Part shown: piece by piece, positions 25,130 to 35,239 of the stretch | How positions within the stretch are numbered: the stretch's first letter is position 1 | How the letters are laid out: the number at the start of each line of letters is the position of its first letter | Source: Serratia sp. UGAL515B_01 | GTDB taxonomy: Bacteria > Pseudomonadota > Gammaproteobacteria > Enterobacterales > Enterobacteriaceae | Length of the DNA: 64,000 nucleotides | Assembly: GCF_033095805.1 (NCBI RefSeq) | Contig: NZ_CP109901.1 | Coordinates: 1,798,001 to 1,862,000 of the forward strand | Reading direction: 5' to 3' | Made by a program: the position numbers and the translations under genes | Notes under the pieces: model-generated | Seen by the model: only the letters and a program-made list of their open reading frames with translations | Databases searched by the model: none | What the model was told of the DNA's origin: nothing

Positions 25130-26065
25130 ATGACTTATTCCACCGCACTATTTGGCCTGCTGCAAGCGGTCATCCTGCTGGCGGTAGCCCCGCTATTTTC
25201 CGGGATCAGCCGTATGTTGCGTGCCCGTATCCACAGCCGCCGAGGCCCAGGCTTACTACAGGAATACCGCGATATCGCCAAGCTGCTTAAACGCCAGAAT
25301 CTGGCACCCGCGGCATCCGGTACAGTGTTCCAACTGATGCCCTATCTGCTGACTGGCACCTTGCTGGCGATTGCCTGTGCATTACCCATGCTGATCGTTG
25401 CCTCGCCCTTACCCGCCATCGGCGATCTGATCACGCTGATCTATCTGTTTGCCGTGGTGCGCTTCCTGTTCGTTATTGCTGGACTGGACACCGGCAGTCC
25501 ATTCACTGCAATAGGAGCCAGTCGTGAGGCAGTACTCGGCATTCTGGTTGAGCCAATCCTGTTACTCGGTTTGTGGGTTACGGCACTGGTTGCCGGTTCC
25601 ACGCAGTTGAGCGCGATGGTCCAGGGCGTACTGACCCTACCGCACCTTGCCTGGCTGCCGCTGCTGCTTGCAGCGTTGGCCTGCGCCTTTGCCACCTTTA
25701 TTGAAATGGGCAAATTGCCGTTCGATATGGCCGAAGCCGAACAGGAGTTGCAGGAAGGCCCGCTGACGGAATATTCCGGCGTGGCGCTTGGCATCCTGAA
25801 ATGGGGTATCAGCCTCAAACAATTAGTGGTGTTGCAACTGTTTCTCGGCGTTTTCATTCCTTGGGGACAAGCAACGACCTTAACTACGCTGCACTTGGTC
25901 ATAGCGCTGGTGATGGCACTGCTGAAGCTGCTTTGTGCAGTGGTGCTGATCGCCGTTATCGAAAACAGCGTGGCACGTTTACGTTTCCTGAAAACCGGAC
26001 ATACCACCTGGGCCGGGTTCGGGTTAGCTTTTCTGGCACTGGTTTCCTGGCTGGTTGTCGGCTGA
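25130..26065 (+). CDS. hycD: Hydrogenase-3 membrane subunit HycD
   Basis: The 311-residue NuoH-like membrane protein joins the hydrophilic arm to the membrane. It shows HSRRGPGLLQEYRDIAKLLKR near the N-terminus, FIEMGKLPFDMAEAEQELQE in the quinone-chamber-like loop and a final helix ending WLVVG. The ATG at 25130 has GAGGAG six bases upstream. Earlier starts lie inside the hycC end. Length is close to E. coli HycD (307). Confidence 0.95.
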   Translation: MTYSTALFGLLQAVILLAVAPLFSGISRMLRARIHSRRGPGLLQEYRDIAKLLKRQNLAPAASGTVFQLMPYLLTGTLLAIACALPMLIVASPLPAIGDLITLIYLFAVVRFLFVIAGLDTGSPFTAIGASREAVLGILVEPILLLGLWVTALVAGSTQLSAMVQGVLTLPHLAWLPLLLAALACAFATFIEMGKLPFDMAEAEQELQEGPLTEYSGVALGILKWGISLKQLVVLQLFLGVFIPWGQATTLTTLHLVIALVMALLKLLCAVVLIAVIENSVARLRFLKTGHTTWAGFGLAFLALVSWLVVG

Positions 26066-26083
26066 AAAATAACAGAGGCAATA

Positions 26084-27787
26084 ATGATTAATCAACAAGT
26101 TGGCCAACACTATTTGACGGCGCTGCAGCTGCAGTTTCCAGCCGCCGTACTGGCAGCCGAATGGCAAACTGCCGATCAGTTAACCGTCACCGTTAAACTC
26201 AATGCGTTGCCGGAGGTAGTGGAATGGCTCTATTACCAACAAGGTGGCTGGCTCTCCGTCCTATTTGGTAACGATGAGCGGACGCTGTGTGGTCATTACG
26301 CGCTGTATTACGTGCTGTCGATGGAGCAAGGCACCAAATGCTGGATCACCGTTCGCACCGAGGTGGATGCTCAGACGCTGGAATTCCCCTCTGTCACCCC
26401 CCGCGTTCCCGCCGCCGTGTGGGGCGAGCGCGAAGTGCGTGATATGTATGGCTTGCGCCCAATAGGTCTGCCGGATGAGCGGCGGTTGGTTCTGCCTGAT
26501 GACTGGCCAGACGATCTCTATCCGTTACGCAAAGATGCTATGGATTATCGCCAACGCCCAGCACCGACCACCGATATGGAAACCTATCCGTTTGAGAGCT
26601 TGGCAGGTGCCAAAGCCAATGTGGTGCCGATTGGCCCGCTGCACATTACCTCGGATGAACCCGGGCACTTTCGTCTTTTCGTTGATGGTGAAGACATTAT
26701 CGATGCTGATTACCGCTTGTTTTACGTGCATCGTGGCATGGAAAAACTGGCAGAAACCCGTATGGGCTATAACGAAGTGACCTTCCTTTCTGACCGGGTA
26801 TGCGGCATCTGTGGTTTTACCCACAGCGTGGCCTACACTAGCTCGGTGGAAAATGCCATGGGCATTCAGGTGCCAGAACGCGCACAGATGATCCGCTCGA
26901 TCCTGCTTGAAGTGGAGCGTCTGCATAGCCACCTGCTGAATCTAGGGTTGGCCTGCCACTTTGTTGGTTTTGACTCGGGCTTCATGCAGTTCTTCCGCGT
27001 GCGTGAACAGTCAATGAAGATGGCGGAAATATTGACCGGGGCACGCAAAACCTATGGCATGAATCTGATTGGAGGCATCCGCCGCGATATTCTGAAACAA
27101 GACATGCTGCAGACCCTACAACTGGCGGCTGGAATGCGTAGTGAACTACGCGATCTGGTCGACATCTTATTGGGTACACCAAATACCGAACAGCGTAGCG
27201 TGGGGATTGGGCGCCTCGAACCGCAGGTAGCCCGCGATTACAGCAATGTTGGTCCGATGATCCGTGGTAGCGGTCATCGGCGCGATACGCGGCTCGATCA
27301 CCCATTTGCCGGCTACGCAAAACTGCCGGTAGTGAGATGTGTTGAAGATGGCTGCGACGTTTACTCCCGCCTGAAGGTACGCATTAACGAAGTCTTCAAC
27401 TCGCTCGATATCATCGAGTTTGGCCTACAAAACCTGCCTACGGGACCGCTGGTGGTTGAAGGTTTTCGCTATATTCCACACCGCTTTGCGCTGGGTTTTG
27501 CCGAGGCACCGCGTGGCGATGACATTCACTGGAGCATGACCGGCGACAATCAGAAGCTGTTCCGCTGGCGCTGCCGCGCAGCCACCTACGCCAATTGGCC
27601 CACGCTGCGTTACATGCTGCGCGGCAACACCGTTTCCGACGCACCGTTGATTATCGGCAGCCTTGATCCCTGCTATTCCTGCACCGATCGCATGACCATT
27701 GTCGACGTTCGCAAACGCAAGTCCATCGTGGTGCCGTACAAAGAGATAGAACGCTATGGTATCGAGCGGAAAAACAAGCCGTTTTAA
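26084..27787 (+). CDS. hycE: Hydrogenase-3 large subunit HycE
   Basis: This 567-residue fusion of a NuoC-like N-terminus (about residues 1-170) and the [NiFe] catalytic domain makes H2 in the formate hydrogenlyase complex. The nickel site ligands are RVCGICGF (near residue 240) and DPCYSC (Cys530 and Cys533). The segment after Arg536 (31 residues, starting MTIVDVRKRKS) is the C-terminal extension removed by HycI once nickel is in place. Length and extension agree with E. coli HycE (569, cleavage after Arg537). All key residues are intact. Confidence 0.97.
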   Translation: MINQQVGQHYLTALQLQFPAAVLAAEWQTADQLTVTVKLNALPEVVEWLYYQQGGWLSVLFGNDERTLCGHYALYYVLSMEQGTKCWITVRTEVDAQTLEFPSVTPRVPAAVWGEREVRDMYGLRPIGLPDERRLVLPDDWPDDLYPLRKDAMDYRQRPAPTTDMETYPFESLAGAKANVVPIGPLHITSDEPGHFRLFVDGEDIIDADYRLFYVHRGMEKLAETRMGYNEVTFLSDRVCGICGFTHSVAYTSSVENAMGIQVPERAQMIRSILLEVERLHSHLLNLGLACHFVGFDSGFMQFFRVREQSMKMAEILTGARKTYGMNLIGGIRRDILKQDMLQTLQLAAGMRSELRDLVDILLGTPNTEQRSVGIGRLEPQVARDYSNVGPMIRGSGHRRDTRLDHPFAGYAKLPVVRCVEDGCDVYSRLKVRINEVFNSLDIIEFGLQNLPTGPLVVEGFRYIPHRFALGFAEAPRGDDIHWSMTGDNQKLFRWRCRAATYANWPTLRYMLRGNTVSDAPLIIGSLDPCYSCTDRMTIVDVRKRKSIVVPYKEIERYGIERKNKPF

Positions 27788-27799
27788 CAGGAACCCATC

Positions 27800-28342
27800 A
27801 TGCTGAAACTGATCAGGAAAGTGTTGAAAACCGGTCATGCCACTACGGCTTATCCGGCGCAACCGTTAGAGGTTGACCCAAATTTTCGCGGTAAACCCGA
27901 GTACCACCCACAGCAATGCATTGCCTGTGGAGCCTGCACCAATGCTTGCCCCTCCAATGCGCTGACAATGACCACCGATACCACCTCAGGTACGCTGCGT
28001 TGGCAGCTGTTTCTTGGTCGCTGTATTTTCTGCGCCCGTTGTGAGGAGGTTTGTCCAACCACTGCGATCAGGTTATCGCAACAGTTCGAACTGGCAGTCT
28101 GGCGCAAAGAAGATTTGTACCAGCAAGCGGATTTTGCCATCTGTCATTGTCGTCAGTGCGGTAAGCCTTATGCCACACAAAAAGAAATTGATTATGCCCT
28201 CACCCTGTTAAGCGGCACTCTGCCAGCAAGTGCATCCTTACGCGCGCGGTTTGAAACCTGCGCATCCTGTAAGCAGCAACAGAGCATGATACAGGCTGAC
28301 AGCATTGATGTTGGGCGTCACCTGACTCGAGAGGTTATCTGA
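27800..28342 (+). CDS. hycF: Hydrogenase-3 iron-sulfur subunit HycF
   Basis: The 180-residue NuoI-like protein carries two [4Fe-4S] motifs, [12 protein letters not shown] (near residue 38) and [12 protein letters not shown] (near 75). A C-terminal zinc- or cluster-like pair of CxxC motifs follows (CHCRQC and CASCKQ). It relays electrons from HycB toward HycG. Length is identical to E. coli HycF. Its stop overlaps the hycG start. Confidence 0.95.
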   Translation: MLKLIRKVLKTGHATTAYPAQPLEVDPNFRGKPEYHPQQCIACGACTNACPSNALTMTTDTTSGTLRWQLFLGRCIFCARCEEVCPTTAIRLSQQFELAVWRKEDLYQQADFAICHCRQCGKPYATQKEIDYALTLLSGTLPASASLRARFETCASCKQQQSMIQADSIDVGRHLTREVI

Positions 28343-29139
28343 TGAACCAAATACTGATCGGCCCGAGGGATGAGAATGGCTTACCGGTACCCATCACCCT
28401 CGACAAAAGCATCGCCAAATTGAAAACCACGCTGCTGCGTGACATTCGCCGCTCCGCTTATGTTTACCGGGTGGACTGCGGCGGCTGTAACGGCTGCGAG
28501 ATTGAAATTTTTGCCGCCATCTCTCCATTATTTGATGCCGAACGCTTTGGTATCAAAGTGGTTCCCTCCCCACGCCATGCCGACATTTTGTTGTTTACCG
28601 GGGCCGTGACGCGTGCCATGCGCATCCCAGCGATCCGTGCCTGGCAAGCCTCTCCCGACCCCAAAATCTGTATCTCTTATGGAGCCTGTGGTAATAGCGG
28701 GGGTATCTTCCACGATCTGTACTGCGTGTGGGGCGGCACAGACCAAATTGTGCCAGTTGATGTGTATATCCCCGGTTGCCCACCCACGCCAGCCGCCACG
28801 CTTTACGGTTTCGCTATGGCGCTAGGACTGCTGGAGCAGAAAATCAAAGGCCAACAGCATGATGAAACCCAAGGACAAGGCTCAGAGATCTTGCATCCTG
28901 CCCTGCCACAGCCGCTGCGCGTCTTGTTAGATCGCGAGGCCCGCCGTATGGCGGGTTACCGCTATGGTCGCCAGATCGCTGATCAATTTATGCAGTTGCT
29001 GACAACAGAAGATCCCGTTTCTTTGGAACAGCGTGTTAACCACTACCTGCAACAACAGGACGATCTGCGGTTAAGCGAGATCATGGGCAATCTGTTGGCG
29101 ATTTATCGTCGTGTGCAAACAGGGGAGCTAAGGCTATGA
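28342..29139 (+). CDS. hycG: Hydrogenase-3 small subunit HycG
   Basis: The 265-residue NuoB-like protein holds the proximal [4Fe-4S] cluster next to the HycE nickel site. Ligands are in [12 protein letters not shown], the GACGNSGG segment and [13 protein letters not shown]. It is about ten residues longer than E. coli HycG, mostly in the C-terminal tail, which varies in the family. It overlaps hycF by one base and hycH by four. Confidence 0.95.
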   Translation: MNQILIGPRDENGLPVPITLDKSIAKLKTTLLRDIRRSAYVYRVDCGGCNGCEIEIFAAISPLFDAERFGIKVVPSPRHADILLFTGAVTRAMRIPAIRAWQASPDPKICISYGACGNSGGIFHDLYCVWGGTDQIVPVDVYIPGCPPTPAATLYGFAMALGLLEQKIKGQQHDETQGQGSEILHPALPQPLRVLLDREARRMAGYRYGRQIADQFMQLLTTEDPVSLEQRVNHYLQQQDDLRLSEIMGNLLAIYRRVQTGELRL

Positions 29140-29552
29140 GTATTGATGCATCTACCGTGGTGTTTTATTCCCTGAGCCGCAAGTTTGTACAGGAGAAGAA
29201 AGCGCCGCCGCAAGCCCAGGAGGTGATCTATTACAGTTTGGCGATTGGCCACCATTTGGGCGTAATAGACTGCCTAGAAGCCAAACTCAGTTGCCCTTTT
29301 GCAGGCTTTCGCCGTTGGGTCGGTCAGTTGCCTGCTGGCAGTGACGCCAGACACAAGTTGGAGGGCATTGAGCGTTTTGGTGAGATCTGTATCGACAGTA
29401 GTCATACCCATCTTCTGGCTACTGCATTGAGCAAGGCCATTCCACGGATGCTCCCCGAACAACAGGACTGGAGTCAACGATTAATCGCCTTGTTGCAATC
29501 CATCGAAAACGAACCTGCCGTTTACCTGATGGTTCGGAGACACCATGACTAA
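29136..29552 (+). CDS. hycH: Hydrogenase-3 assembly protein HycH
   Basis: The 138-residue protein matches E. coli HycH (136) in length, position and sequence ([32 protein letters not shown]). HycH is needed to convert the HycE precursor during maturation and is not part of the final complex. No catalytic motif is known. It overlaps hycI by eight bases. Confidence 0.92.
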   Translation: MSIDASTVVFYSLSRKFVQEKKAPPQAQEVIYYSLAIGHHLGVIDCLEAKLSCPFAGFRRWVGQLPAGSDARHKLEGIERFGEICIDSSHTHLLATALSKAIPRMLPEQQDWSQRLIALLQSIENEPAVYLMVRRHHD

Positions 29553-30015
29553 CGTTCTGTTGTGTGTTGGCAATTGCATGATGGGTGATGACGGGGCCGG
29601 TCCCTTGCTGGCAGAACTTTGCGCTAGCGCACCACCGCCGGGCTGGACGGTTATCGATGGTGGTGCGGTACCAGAAAATGACATCGGGCATATTCGCGCG
29701 TTGTGCCCTGAGCGATTGGTGATCGTTGATGCCACCGATATGGGATTAACCCCGGGGGAAATACGTATTATTGATCAACAGGATATCGCCGAGATGTTCA
29801 TCATGACGACCCATAACCTACCGCTAAATGTGCTGATTGAGCAACTGCAAGCAGACGTGCCAGAGATTACTTTTATCGGCATACAGCCTGATGTAGTGGC
29901 ATTTTACTATCCACTCAGTGCAGCTGTTCGGCAAGCTGTTAGTACTTTGCACCAGCGGCTGAATAGTTGGGGAGGCACGGGAGGGTTTGCGCAACTGAAA
30001 ATGACGAATGACTGA
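29545..30015 (+). CDS. hycI: Hydrogenase-3 maturation endopeptidase HycI
   Basis: The 156-residue aspartic-type protease of the HybD/HycI family clips the C-terminal tail of HycE after nickel insertion. The nickel-sensing residues are present: Asp in GNCMMGDDGAGPLL near the N-terminus, VIVDATDMGL in the middle and His in MTTHNLPL. It closes the hyc operon, and no strong terminator is obvious behind it. Its substrate site in HycE is intact in this window. Confidence 0.95.
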   Translation: MTNVLLCVGNCMMGDDGAGPLLAELCASAPPPGWTVIDGGAVPENDIGHIRALCPERLVIVDATDMGLTPGEIRIIDQQDIAEMFIMTTHNLPLNVLIEQLQADVPEITFIGIQPDVVAFYYPLSAAVRQAVSTLHQRLNSWGGTGGFAQLKMTND

Positions 30016-30050
30016 CATTGGCAACGTCACTTGTGTCGAGACTGTGTCGA
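30013..30050. promoter_or_regulatory. FhlA-type activating sites before hydN
   Basis: GTGTCGA occurs twice in direct orientation (30033-30039, 30044-30050), four bases apart. TGAC and GTCA at 30013 and 30026 form an inverted pair. These TGTC/TGAC elements sit 53-90 bases upstream of the sigma-54 promoter, as FhlA sites do. Confidence 0.5.
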
Positions 30051-30102
30051 TATGCCACCATTAAAAACCGTAACTATCTATTTTTATAGGTTTTTTATTT
30101 TA

Positions 30103-30118
30103 TGGCACGTTTTGTGTA
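30103..30118 (+). promoter_or_regulatory. Sigma-54 promoter of hydN-fdhF-hypF-nixA
   Basis: TGGCAC-GTTTT-GTGTA keeps the -24 GG and the -12 G, but has T where C is usual. Its position about 55 bases before hydN and its agreement with the other FhlA-dependent promoters support the call. Confidence 0.72.
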
Positions 30119-30172
30119 TAGCCAGAAGCAGAACATACACATGGTCACAATCGGCTTACCCAGGAGTTATTA

Positions 30173-30715
30173 ATGAACCGGTTTATTATCGCCGACCCCA
30201 AAAAGTGCATCGGCTGCCGTACCTGCGAGATTGCCTGCGTCATGGCGCACAGCGAGAACCAGGATATTTCTCTACTGAACACCGCGACTTTCGCCCCCCG
30301 TATTCATGTGATCAAAGGCGTAAACGTTAGTACTGCCGTACTGTGTCGTCAATGTGAAGATGCTCCTTGTGCTAACGTCTGTCCCAATGGCGCTATCAGC
30401 CGAACTGATAACATGGTGTTAGTCAAACAGGAATGTTGCATCGGCTGTAAAACCTGCGTTGTGGCATGTCCCTACGGTGCAATGGAGGTAATCACCCATC
30501 CAATCATCCGCCAGAATGGAGCAACACTAAGTCACGTCTCAGAGAAAGCCGAAGCCCATAAATGCGATCTTTGTATTGGCCGTGAGAACGGTCCTGCCTG
30601 TATGGAAACCTGCCCTACCAATGCACTGCATTGTGTAGACCGCAATATGTTACAGGAAATGAACGCCGAGAAACGTCGCCGTGCCGCGCTCGACACTATG
30701 TCATCACTGTTTTAG
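30173..30715 (+). CDS. hydN: Electron-transfer protein HydN
   Basis: The 180-residue ferredoxin-like protein has four cysteine clusters (CIGCRTCEIAC, CRQCEDAPCANVCP, CCIGCKTCVVACP, CDLC...CMETCP). It is closely similar to HycB in the same window. HydN supports formate dehydrogenase-H activity, probably as an electron carrier. It is followed 11 bases later by fdhF itself, whereas in E. coli hydN is followed by hypF and fdhF is elsewhere. Confidence 0.93.
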   Translation: MNRFIIADPKKCIGCRTCEIACVMAHSENQDISLLNTATFAPRIHVIKGVNVSTAVLCRQCEDAPCANVCPNGAISRTDNMVLVKQECCIGCKTCVVACPYGAMEVITHPIIRQNGATLSHVSEKAEAHKCDLCIGRENGPACMETCPTNALHCVDRNMLQEMNAEKRRRAALDTMSSLF

Positions 30716-30726
30716 GAACTGAAAAG

Positions 30727-32883
30727 ATGGAAAAAATTACCACTGTCTGCCCTTACTGTGGTGCAGGCTGCAAAATGAAACTGGTGGTCAATAACGGCAA
30801 AATCATCCGTGCCGAAGCGGCTAACGGTGTTACCAATCAGGGTGAACTGTGTCTGAAAGGTTATTACGGCTGGGATTTTCTCAATGACACTAAACTGCTC
30901 ACACCTCGCCTGAGTCAACCACTGATCCGTCGAGAGAAAGGCGGAAAATTTGAGGCAGTCAGTTGGGATGAAGCCATTCGTTATACGGCACTGCGGCTGA
31001 AAGAAATCAAACAAAAATATGGGCCAGGCGCCATTATGCATACTGGTTCATCACGCGGTACCGGTAATGAAACCAACTATGTGATGCAAAAATTCGCTCG
31101 TGCGGTGATCGGCACCAACAATATCGACTGCTGTGCCCGGGTGTGCCACGGCCCTTCGGTCGCCGGTTTGAAGGCTACGCTCGGCAATGGTGCGATGAGC
31201 AACTCGATTGGTGATATTGAAAACTCTAAATGTCTGCTGATCATCGGCTATAACTGTGCAGAATCGCACCCGATCGTAGCTCGCCGGGTGCTGAAAGCTA
31301 AAGAGAAAGGCGCGAAGATCGTGGTCTGCGATCCACGCCGCATAGAGACCGCGCGCATTGCCGATCAGCATTTGCAAATCAACAACGGCTGCAACATGGC
31401 ACTGATCAATGCATTCGCTTATGTGCTGATTGAAGAAAATCTGTATGACCGCGATTACGTTGCAAAATATACCGAGGGTTTCGACGCTTATCGTCAACAG
31501 CTCGCCGATTACGCACCAGAAGCGGTAGAACACTTGACTGGCGTCAGCGCACAGCAAATCCGTCAGGCAATGCGGACATACGCTAGTGCCCCTTCCGCCA
31601 CCATTATGTGGGGGATGGGCGTCACCCAGTTTGGTCAGGCGGTGGACGTGGTGAAAGGCATTGCCAGTTTGGCTCTACTCACCGGTAATCTTGGACGAGC
31701 TAACGTGGGTGTAGGGCCGGTGCGCGGGCAGAATAACGTTCAAGGTGCCTGTGATATGGGGGTACTGCCGAACGAGTTCCCTGGCTATCAGGCCGTCACT
31801 GACGCTAATGTACGCGCCAAATTCGCGAAGGCTTGGGGAATTGATGCCGCCAAGATGGACCCGGAGGTAGGTTACCGCATCACGGAAATACCACACTTGG
31901 CTCATGAAGGTAAAGTCAAAGCCTACTACATCATGGGGGAAGATCCGTTACAAACCGAGGCCGATTTGAGCATGGTGCGTAGCGCGTTCGACGAACTTGA
32001 GTTTGTGGTGGTACAGGACATCTTTATGACCAAAACCGCTGAAAAGGCCGACGTGATCTTGCCCGCCACCTCTTGGGGGGAACATAGCGGCATCTTCTCT
32101 TGCGCCGACCGTGGCTTCCAACGTTTCGAAAAGGCCATTGAACCGCAATATAACGTCAAACGTGACTGGGAAATTATCTGCCTGATAGCCACTGAGTTGG
32201 GGTATCCGATGCATTATGATAACAATCAGCAGATTTGGGACGAAATGCGCGAGCTGTGCCCCCTATTTTACGGTGCAACTTATGAAAAAATAGGTGAACT
32301 CGGGCATGTACAGTGGCCGTGTACCACGTTGGAAAGCCCAGGAACACCTTATTTGTATCAGGACAATTTGTTCACGACCCCTTCCGGTAAAGGGCAATTG
32401 TTTGCCACAGCCTGGCGTCCACCTGCTGAAGTGCCTGATGCCAGCTACCCCTTAATCTTGAGCACCGTGCGTGAGGTGGGACACTATTCGTGCCGTTCTA
32501 TGACCGGAAACTGCGCAGCATTGCAAACGTTGGCGGATGAACCCGGCTTTGTACAAATCAATCCGCAGGACGCGAGCGCATTGGGTATCGCTGACCAGCA
32601 ACTGGTATGGGTTGCTTCACGCCGTGGCAAGGTGATCACCCGTGCCAACTACAACGAGCGCATTAATCAGGGGGCGGTATATATGACCTACCAATGGTGG
32701 ATTGGTGCTTGTAATGAGCTGACACAGGAAAACTTGGACCCGATCTCCAAAACACCAGAAACCAAGTACTGCGCAGTGAAAGTAGAAGCGATTGCCGATC
32801 AGAACTGGGCAGAAAACTATGCGCAACAGAGCTATAGCGATATGAAAGCCCGCCTACGCAGTGCCGCAGAAGACCTGGTATAG
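30727..32883 (+). CDS. fdhF: Formate dehydrogenase-H, cysteine form
   Basis: The 718-residue molybdopterin enzyme oxidises formate to CO2 and feeds electrons to hydrogenase-3. The [4Fe-4S] ligands are in CPYCGAGCKMKL and LCLKGYYGWDF. The active-site stretch is DCCARVCHGPSVAG. Residue 140 is Cys (TGC at 31144-31146), exactly where E. coli FdhF has selenocysteine (TGA), and His141 is kept. The downstream bases no longer form the E. coli SECIS hairpin. MEKITTVCPYC fixes the start, overriding a 32-codon upstream extension. The frame is otherwise intact, so this is a natural Sec-independent enzyme, presumably slower per molecule than a Sec form. Confidence 0.96.
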   Translation: MEKITTVCPYCGAGCKMKLVVNNGKIIRAEAANGVTNQGELCLKGYYGWDFLNDTKLLTPRLSQPLIRREKGGKFEAVSWDEAIRYTALRLKEIKQKYGPGAIMHTGSSRGTGNETNYVMQKFARAVIGTNNIDCCARVCHGPSVAGLKATLGNGAMSNSIGDIENSKCLLIIGYNCAESHPIVARRVLKAKEKGAKIVVCDPRRIETARIADQHLQINNGCNMALINAFAYVLIEENLYDRDYVAKYTEGFDAYRQQLADYAPEAVEHLTGVSAQQIRQAMRTYASAPSATIMWGMGVTQFGQAVDVVKGIASLALLTGNLGRANVGVGPVRGQNNVQGACDMGVLPNEFPGYQAVTDANVRAKFAKAWGIDAAKMDPEVGYRITEIPHLAHEGKVKAYYIMGEDPLQTEADLSMVRSAFDELEFVVVQDIFMTKTAEKADVILPATSWGEHSGIFSCADRGFQRFEKAIEPQYNVKRDWEIICLIATELGYPMHYDNNQQIWDEMRELCPLFYGATYEKIGELGHVQWPCTTLESPGTPYLYQDNLFTTPSGKGQLFATAWRPPAEVPDASYPLILSTVREVGHYSCRSMTGNCAALQTLADEPGFVQINPQDASALGIADQQLVWVASRRGKVITRANYNERINQGAVYMTYQWWIGACNELTQENLDPISKTPETKYCAVKVEAIADQNWAENYAQQSYSDMKARLRSAAEDLV

Positions 32884-32940
32884 CAGCAACGAGTGGCGCG
32901 GCATCTGCTGCGCCCTAGGTACCACTGAAGGTAATCAACT

Positions 32941-35238
32941 ATGTCCCATTCAGGATTGCTACTGCGGATCAGCGGTAAAGTACAGGGGGTCGGCTTTCGG
33001 CCGTTCGTCTGGCAGTTGGCCGAACAGCTCAACCTGTGCGGCGAAGTATGGAACGACAGTGCCGGGGTTGAGATCCGCTTGGTTAAGCCGCTAGATACCG
33101 ACCTTTTCCTCCACGTTCTGCGTCATCATGCTCCGCCTCTGGCGCAGATAGAATCTATCGAACAACAAGCGTTTACCTGGCTACAGGCTCCGACGGAGTT
33201 CAGTATCCGTGCTAGCCGCTCTGGCAGTATGGATACACAGGTTATACCGGATGCAGCCACCTGTCCGCATTGCCTGCAAGAAATGAATGATCCAGAAAAT
33301 CGCCGTTATCGCTACCCATTTATCAACTGTACCCATTGTGGCCCGCGTTTTACGATTATCCGCACCATGCCTTATGATCGCCCAGCAACCAGTATGGCAA
33401 CCTTCGATCTTTGTCCTGACTGTGCCCAAGAGTACCATTCAGCAAGGGATCGTCGTTTTCATGCCCAGCCAGTGGCTTGTGAAGTATGTGGGCCGCAGCT
33501 GTTCTGCGTTACGGCTGAAGATACGGTCCGTTTTCGCGGAGAAGCAGCGCTACAACATGCGCTAGCAGCGATGAGATCGGGTAAAGTTGTTGCCATAAAA
33601 GGCATCGGTGGTTTTCATCTCGCCTGTGATGCGACTAACCCGCAGGCCATCGCACGCTTGAGAGTGCGCAAACGGCGGCCCGGAAAACCGCTGGCAGTCA
33701 TGCTGCCAAATGCCAGTTGGCTGGCACGATGCACTTATAATACCGACCTAAAGCAGTTAGAGGCTTTGTTAACCTCCCCTGCAGCCCCCATCGTTCTGGT
33801 ACCACTGAAACAACCTTCCCCCTTTTGCCCAGCGGTTGCTCCGGGGTTGGATGAAGTTGGAATAATGCTTGCCTCCAACCCTCTGCAACATCTGTTGATG
33901 CAGGCCATACAGCGCCCACTGGTGATGACGTCTGGCAATGCCGCTGGCTGTGCCCCTGCATTGGACAATACCCAAGTATTGGCAGATTTGGCGGGGATTG
34001 CTGACCTCTTTCTGCTGCACGACCGTGAAATTTTACAACGTGCAGATGATTCGCTGGTGCGTCTGCTACCGGATGGTTATGAAACGCTGCGCCGAGCACG
34101 TGGCTTTGTTCCCGATGCTCTTCCGCTCCCCGCCGGTTTCCCGCCACAGTCGCCATTGCTGGCGGTCGGCGGCGATCGCAAGAATACCTTTTGCCTGATT
34201 CAGGGCAACCAGGCCATTCTTAGTACACATTTTGGTAATCTTGAGCGGGAGGATGTGCAACAACAGTGGCAACAGGCCATAAATCATTTCAGCCAGCTCT
34301 ACCATTGCCAGCCTCAACGCCTGGCTGCCGACATTCATCCCGACTACGTTAGCCACCAATGGGCAGCACGGCAATCGCTGCCGACTACACCTGTTTTGCA
34401 TCATCATGCCCATTTGGCTGCCTGTCTTGGCGAACATGACTGGCCAATGGAAGAGGGCGAGGTTATCGGCCTTGCATTAGATGGCATCGGATATGGTCAA
34501 GACGGTGCACTGTGGGGCGGAGAATGTTTACTGTTCGACTATCGCCGTTGCCGTCACCTTGGTGGGCTCCCGGCAGTAGCACTGCCCGGTGGCGATCTGG
34601 CTGCAACACAACCCTGGCGTAATCAGTTGGCACACTTTGCACGTTTCGTCACGGATTGGCAGAGCTATCCCCAGGCCAGTGGACTTTTGGCGCGCCCGTG
34701 GCAGCCGCTATTGAAAGCTATTACGGCGGGGATTAATGCCCCTCAGGCCTCTTCTTGCGGTCGGTTGTTTGACGCTGCGGCTGCCGTGCTCGGCTGTGCG
34801 CCTGAACAGCAGAGTTGGGAGGGCGAAGCCGCTTGCCGCCTTGAGGTCCTTGCCCAGCAGAGCGGCCCTTGTCCACACCCAGTGACTCTGCCGTTGCAGG
34901 GCAACCAACTTGATTTAGCCCGCTTCTGGCACCAGTGGCTGAACTGGAAAGCTCCCACCTCGCAACAGGCCTGGGCATTCCATGATGCGCTGGCAACGGG
35001 GTTTGCCCGCTTGGCAAAACACTTTGCCAACCAATATAGCATTCATCATGTTGCATTAAGCGGTGGCGTAATGCACAACCGTTTGTTGCGTCAACGTTTG
35101 CAGCACCATCTGGCCCCGCTGCATGTATTGCTTCCACACAAACTGCCTGCTGGCGATGGTGGACTGGCTTTTGGCCAGGCACTTGTTGCTTGCGCGCAAC
35201 GTGAAGCACATTCCACTTTAAACCCTGACAGGATCTAG
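32941..35238 (+). CDS. hypF: Hydrogenase maturation carbamoyltransferase HypF
   Basis: The 765-residue protein makes the carbamoyl group for the CN- ligands. Domains in order: acylphosphatase-like ([19 protein letters not shown], residues 5-90), two zinc-finger units (CPHCLQEM...[12 protein letters not shown]...CEVCGPQ, about 105-185), a YrdC-like domain (about 200-385) and a Kae1-like domain with the metal-binding HHHAHLA near residue 485. It completes the HypABCDEF set in one window. It stands 57 bases after fdhF and is followed one base later by nixA. Confidence 0.96.
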   Translation: MSHSGLLLRISGKVQGVGFRPFVWQLAEQLNLCGEVWNDSAGVEIRLVKPLDTDLFLHVLRHHAPPLAQIESIEQQAFTWLQAPTEFSIRASRSGSMDTQVIPDAATCPHCLQEMNDPENRRYRYPFINCTHCGPRFTIIRTMPYDRPATSMATFDLCPDCAQEYHSARDRRFHAQPVACEVCGPQLFCVTAEDTVRFRGEAALQHALAAMRSGKVVAIKGIGGFHLACDATNPQAIARLRVRKRRPGKPLAVMLPNASWLARCTYNTDLKQLEALLTSPAAPIVLVPLKQPSPFCPAVAPGLDEVGIMLASNPLQHLLMQAIQRPLVMTSGNAAGCAPALDNTQVLADLAGIADLFLLHDREILQRADDSLVRLLPDGYETLRRARGFVPDALPLPAGFPPQSPLLAVGGDRKNTFCLIQGNQAILSTHFGNLEREDVQQQWQQAINHFSQLYHCQPQRLAADIHPDYVSHQWAARQSLPTTPVLHHHAHLAACLGEHDWPMEEGEVIGLALDGIGYGQDGALWGGECLLFDYRRCRHLGGLPAVALPGGDLAATQPWRNQLAHFARFVTDWQSYPQASGLLARPWQPLLKAITAGINAPQASSCGRLFDAAAAVLGCAPEQQSWEGEAACRLEVLAQQSGPCPHPVTLPLQGNQLDLARFWHQWLNWKAPTSQQAWAFHDALATGFARLAKHFANQYSIHHVALSGGVMHNRLLRQRLQHHLAPLHVLLPHKLPAGDGGLAFGQALVACAQREAHSTLNPDRI

Positions 35239-35239
35239 C

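Noticed and set aside
33180..35210. Long leftward frames inside hypF
   Set aside because: They are shadows of a high-GC coding gene whose motifs are all on the plus strand.
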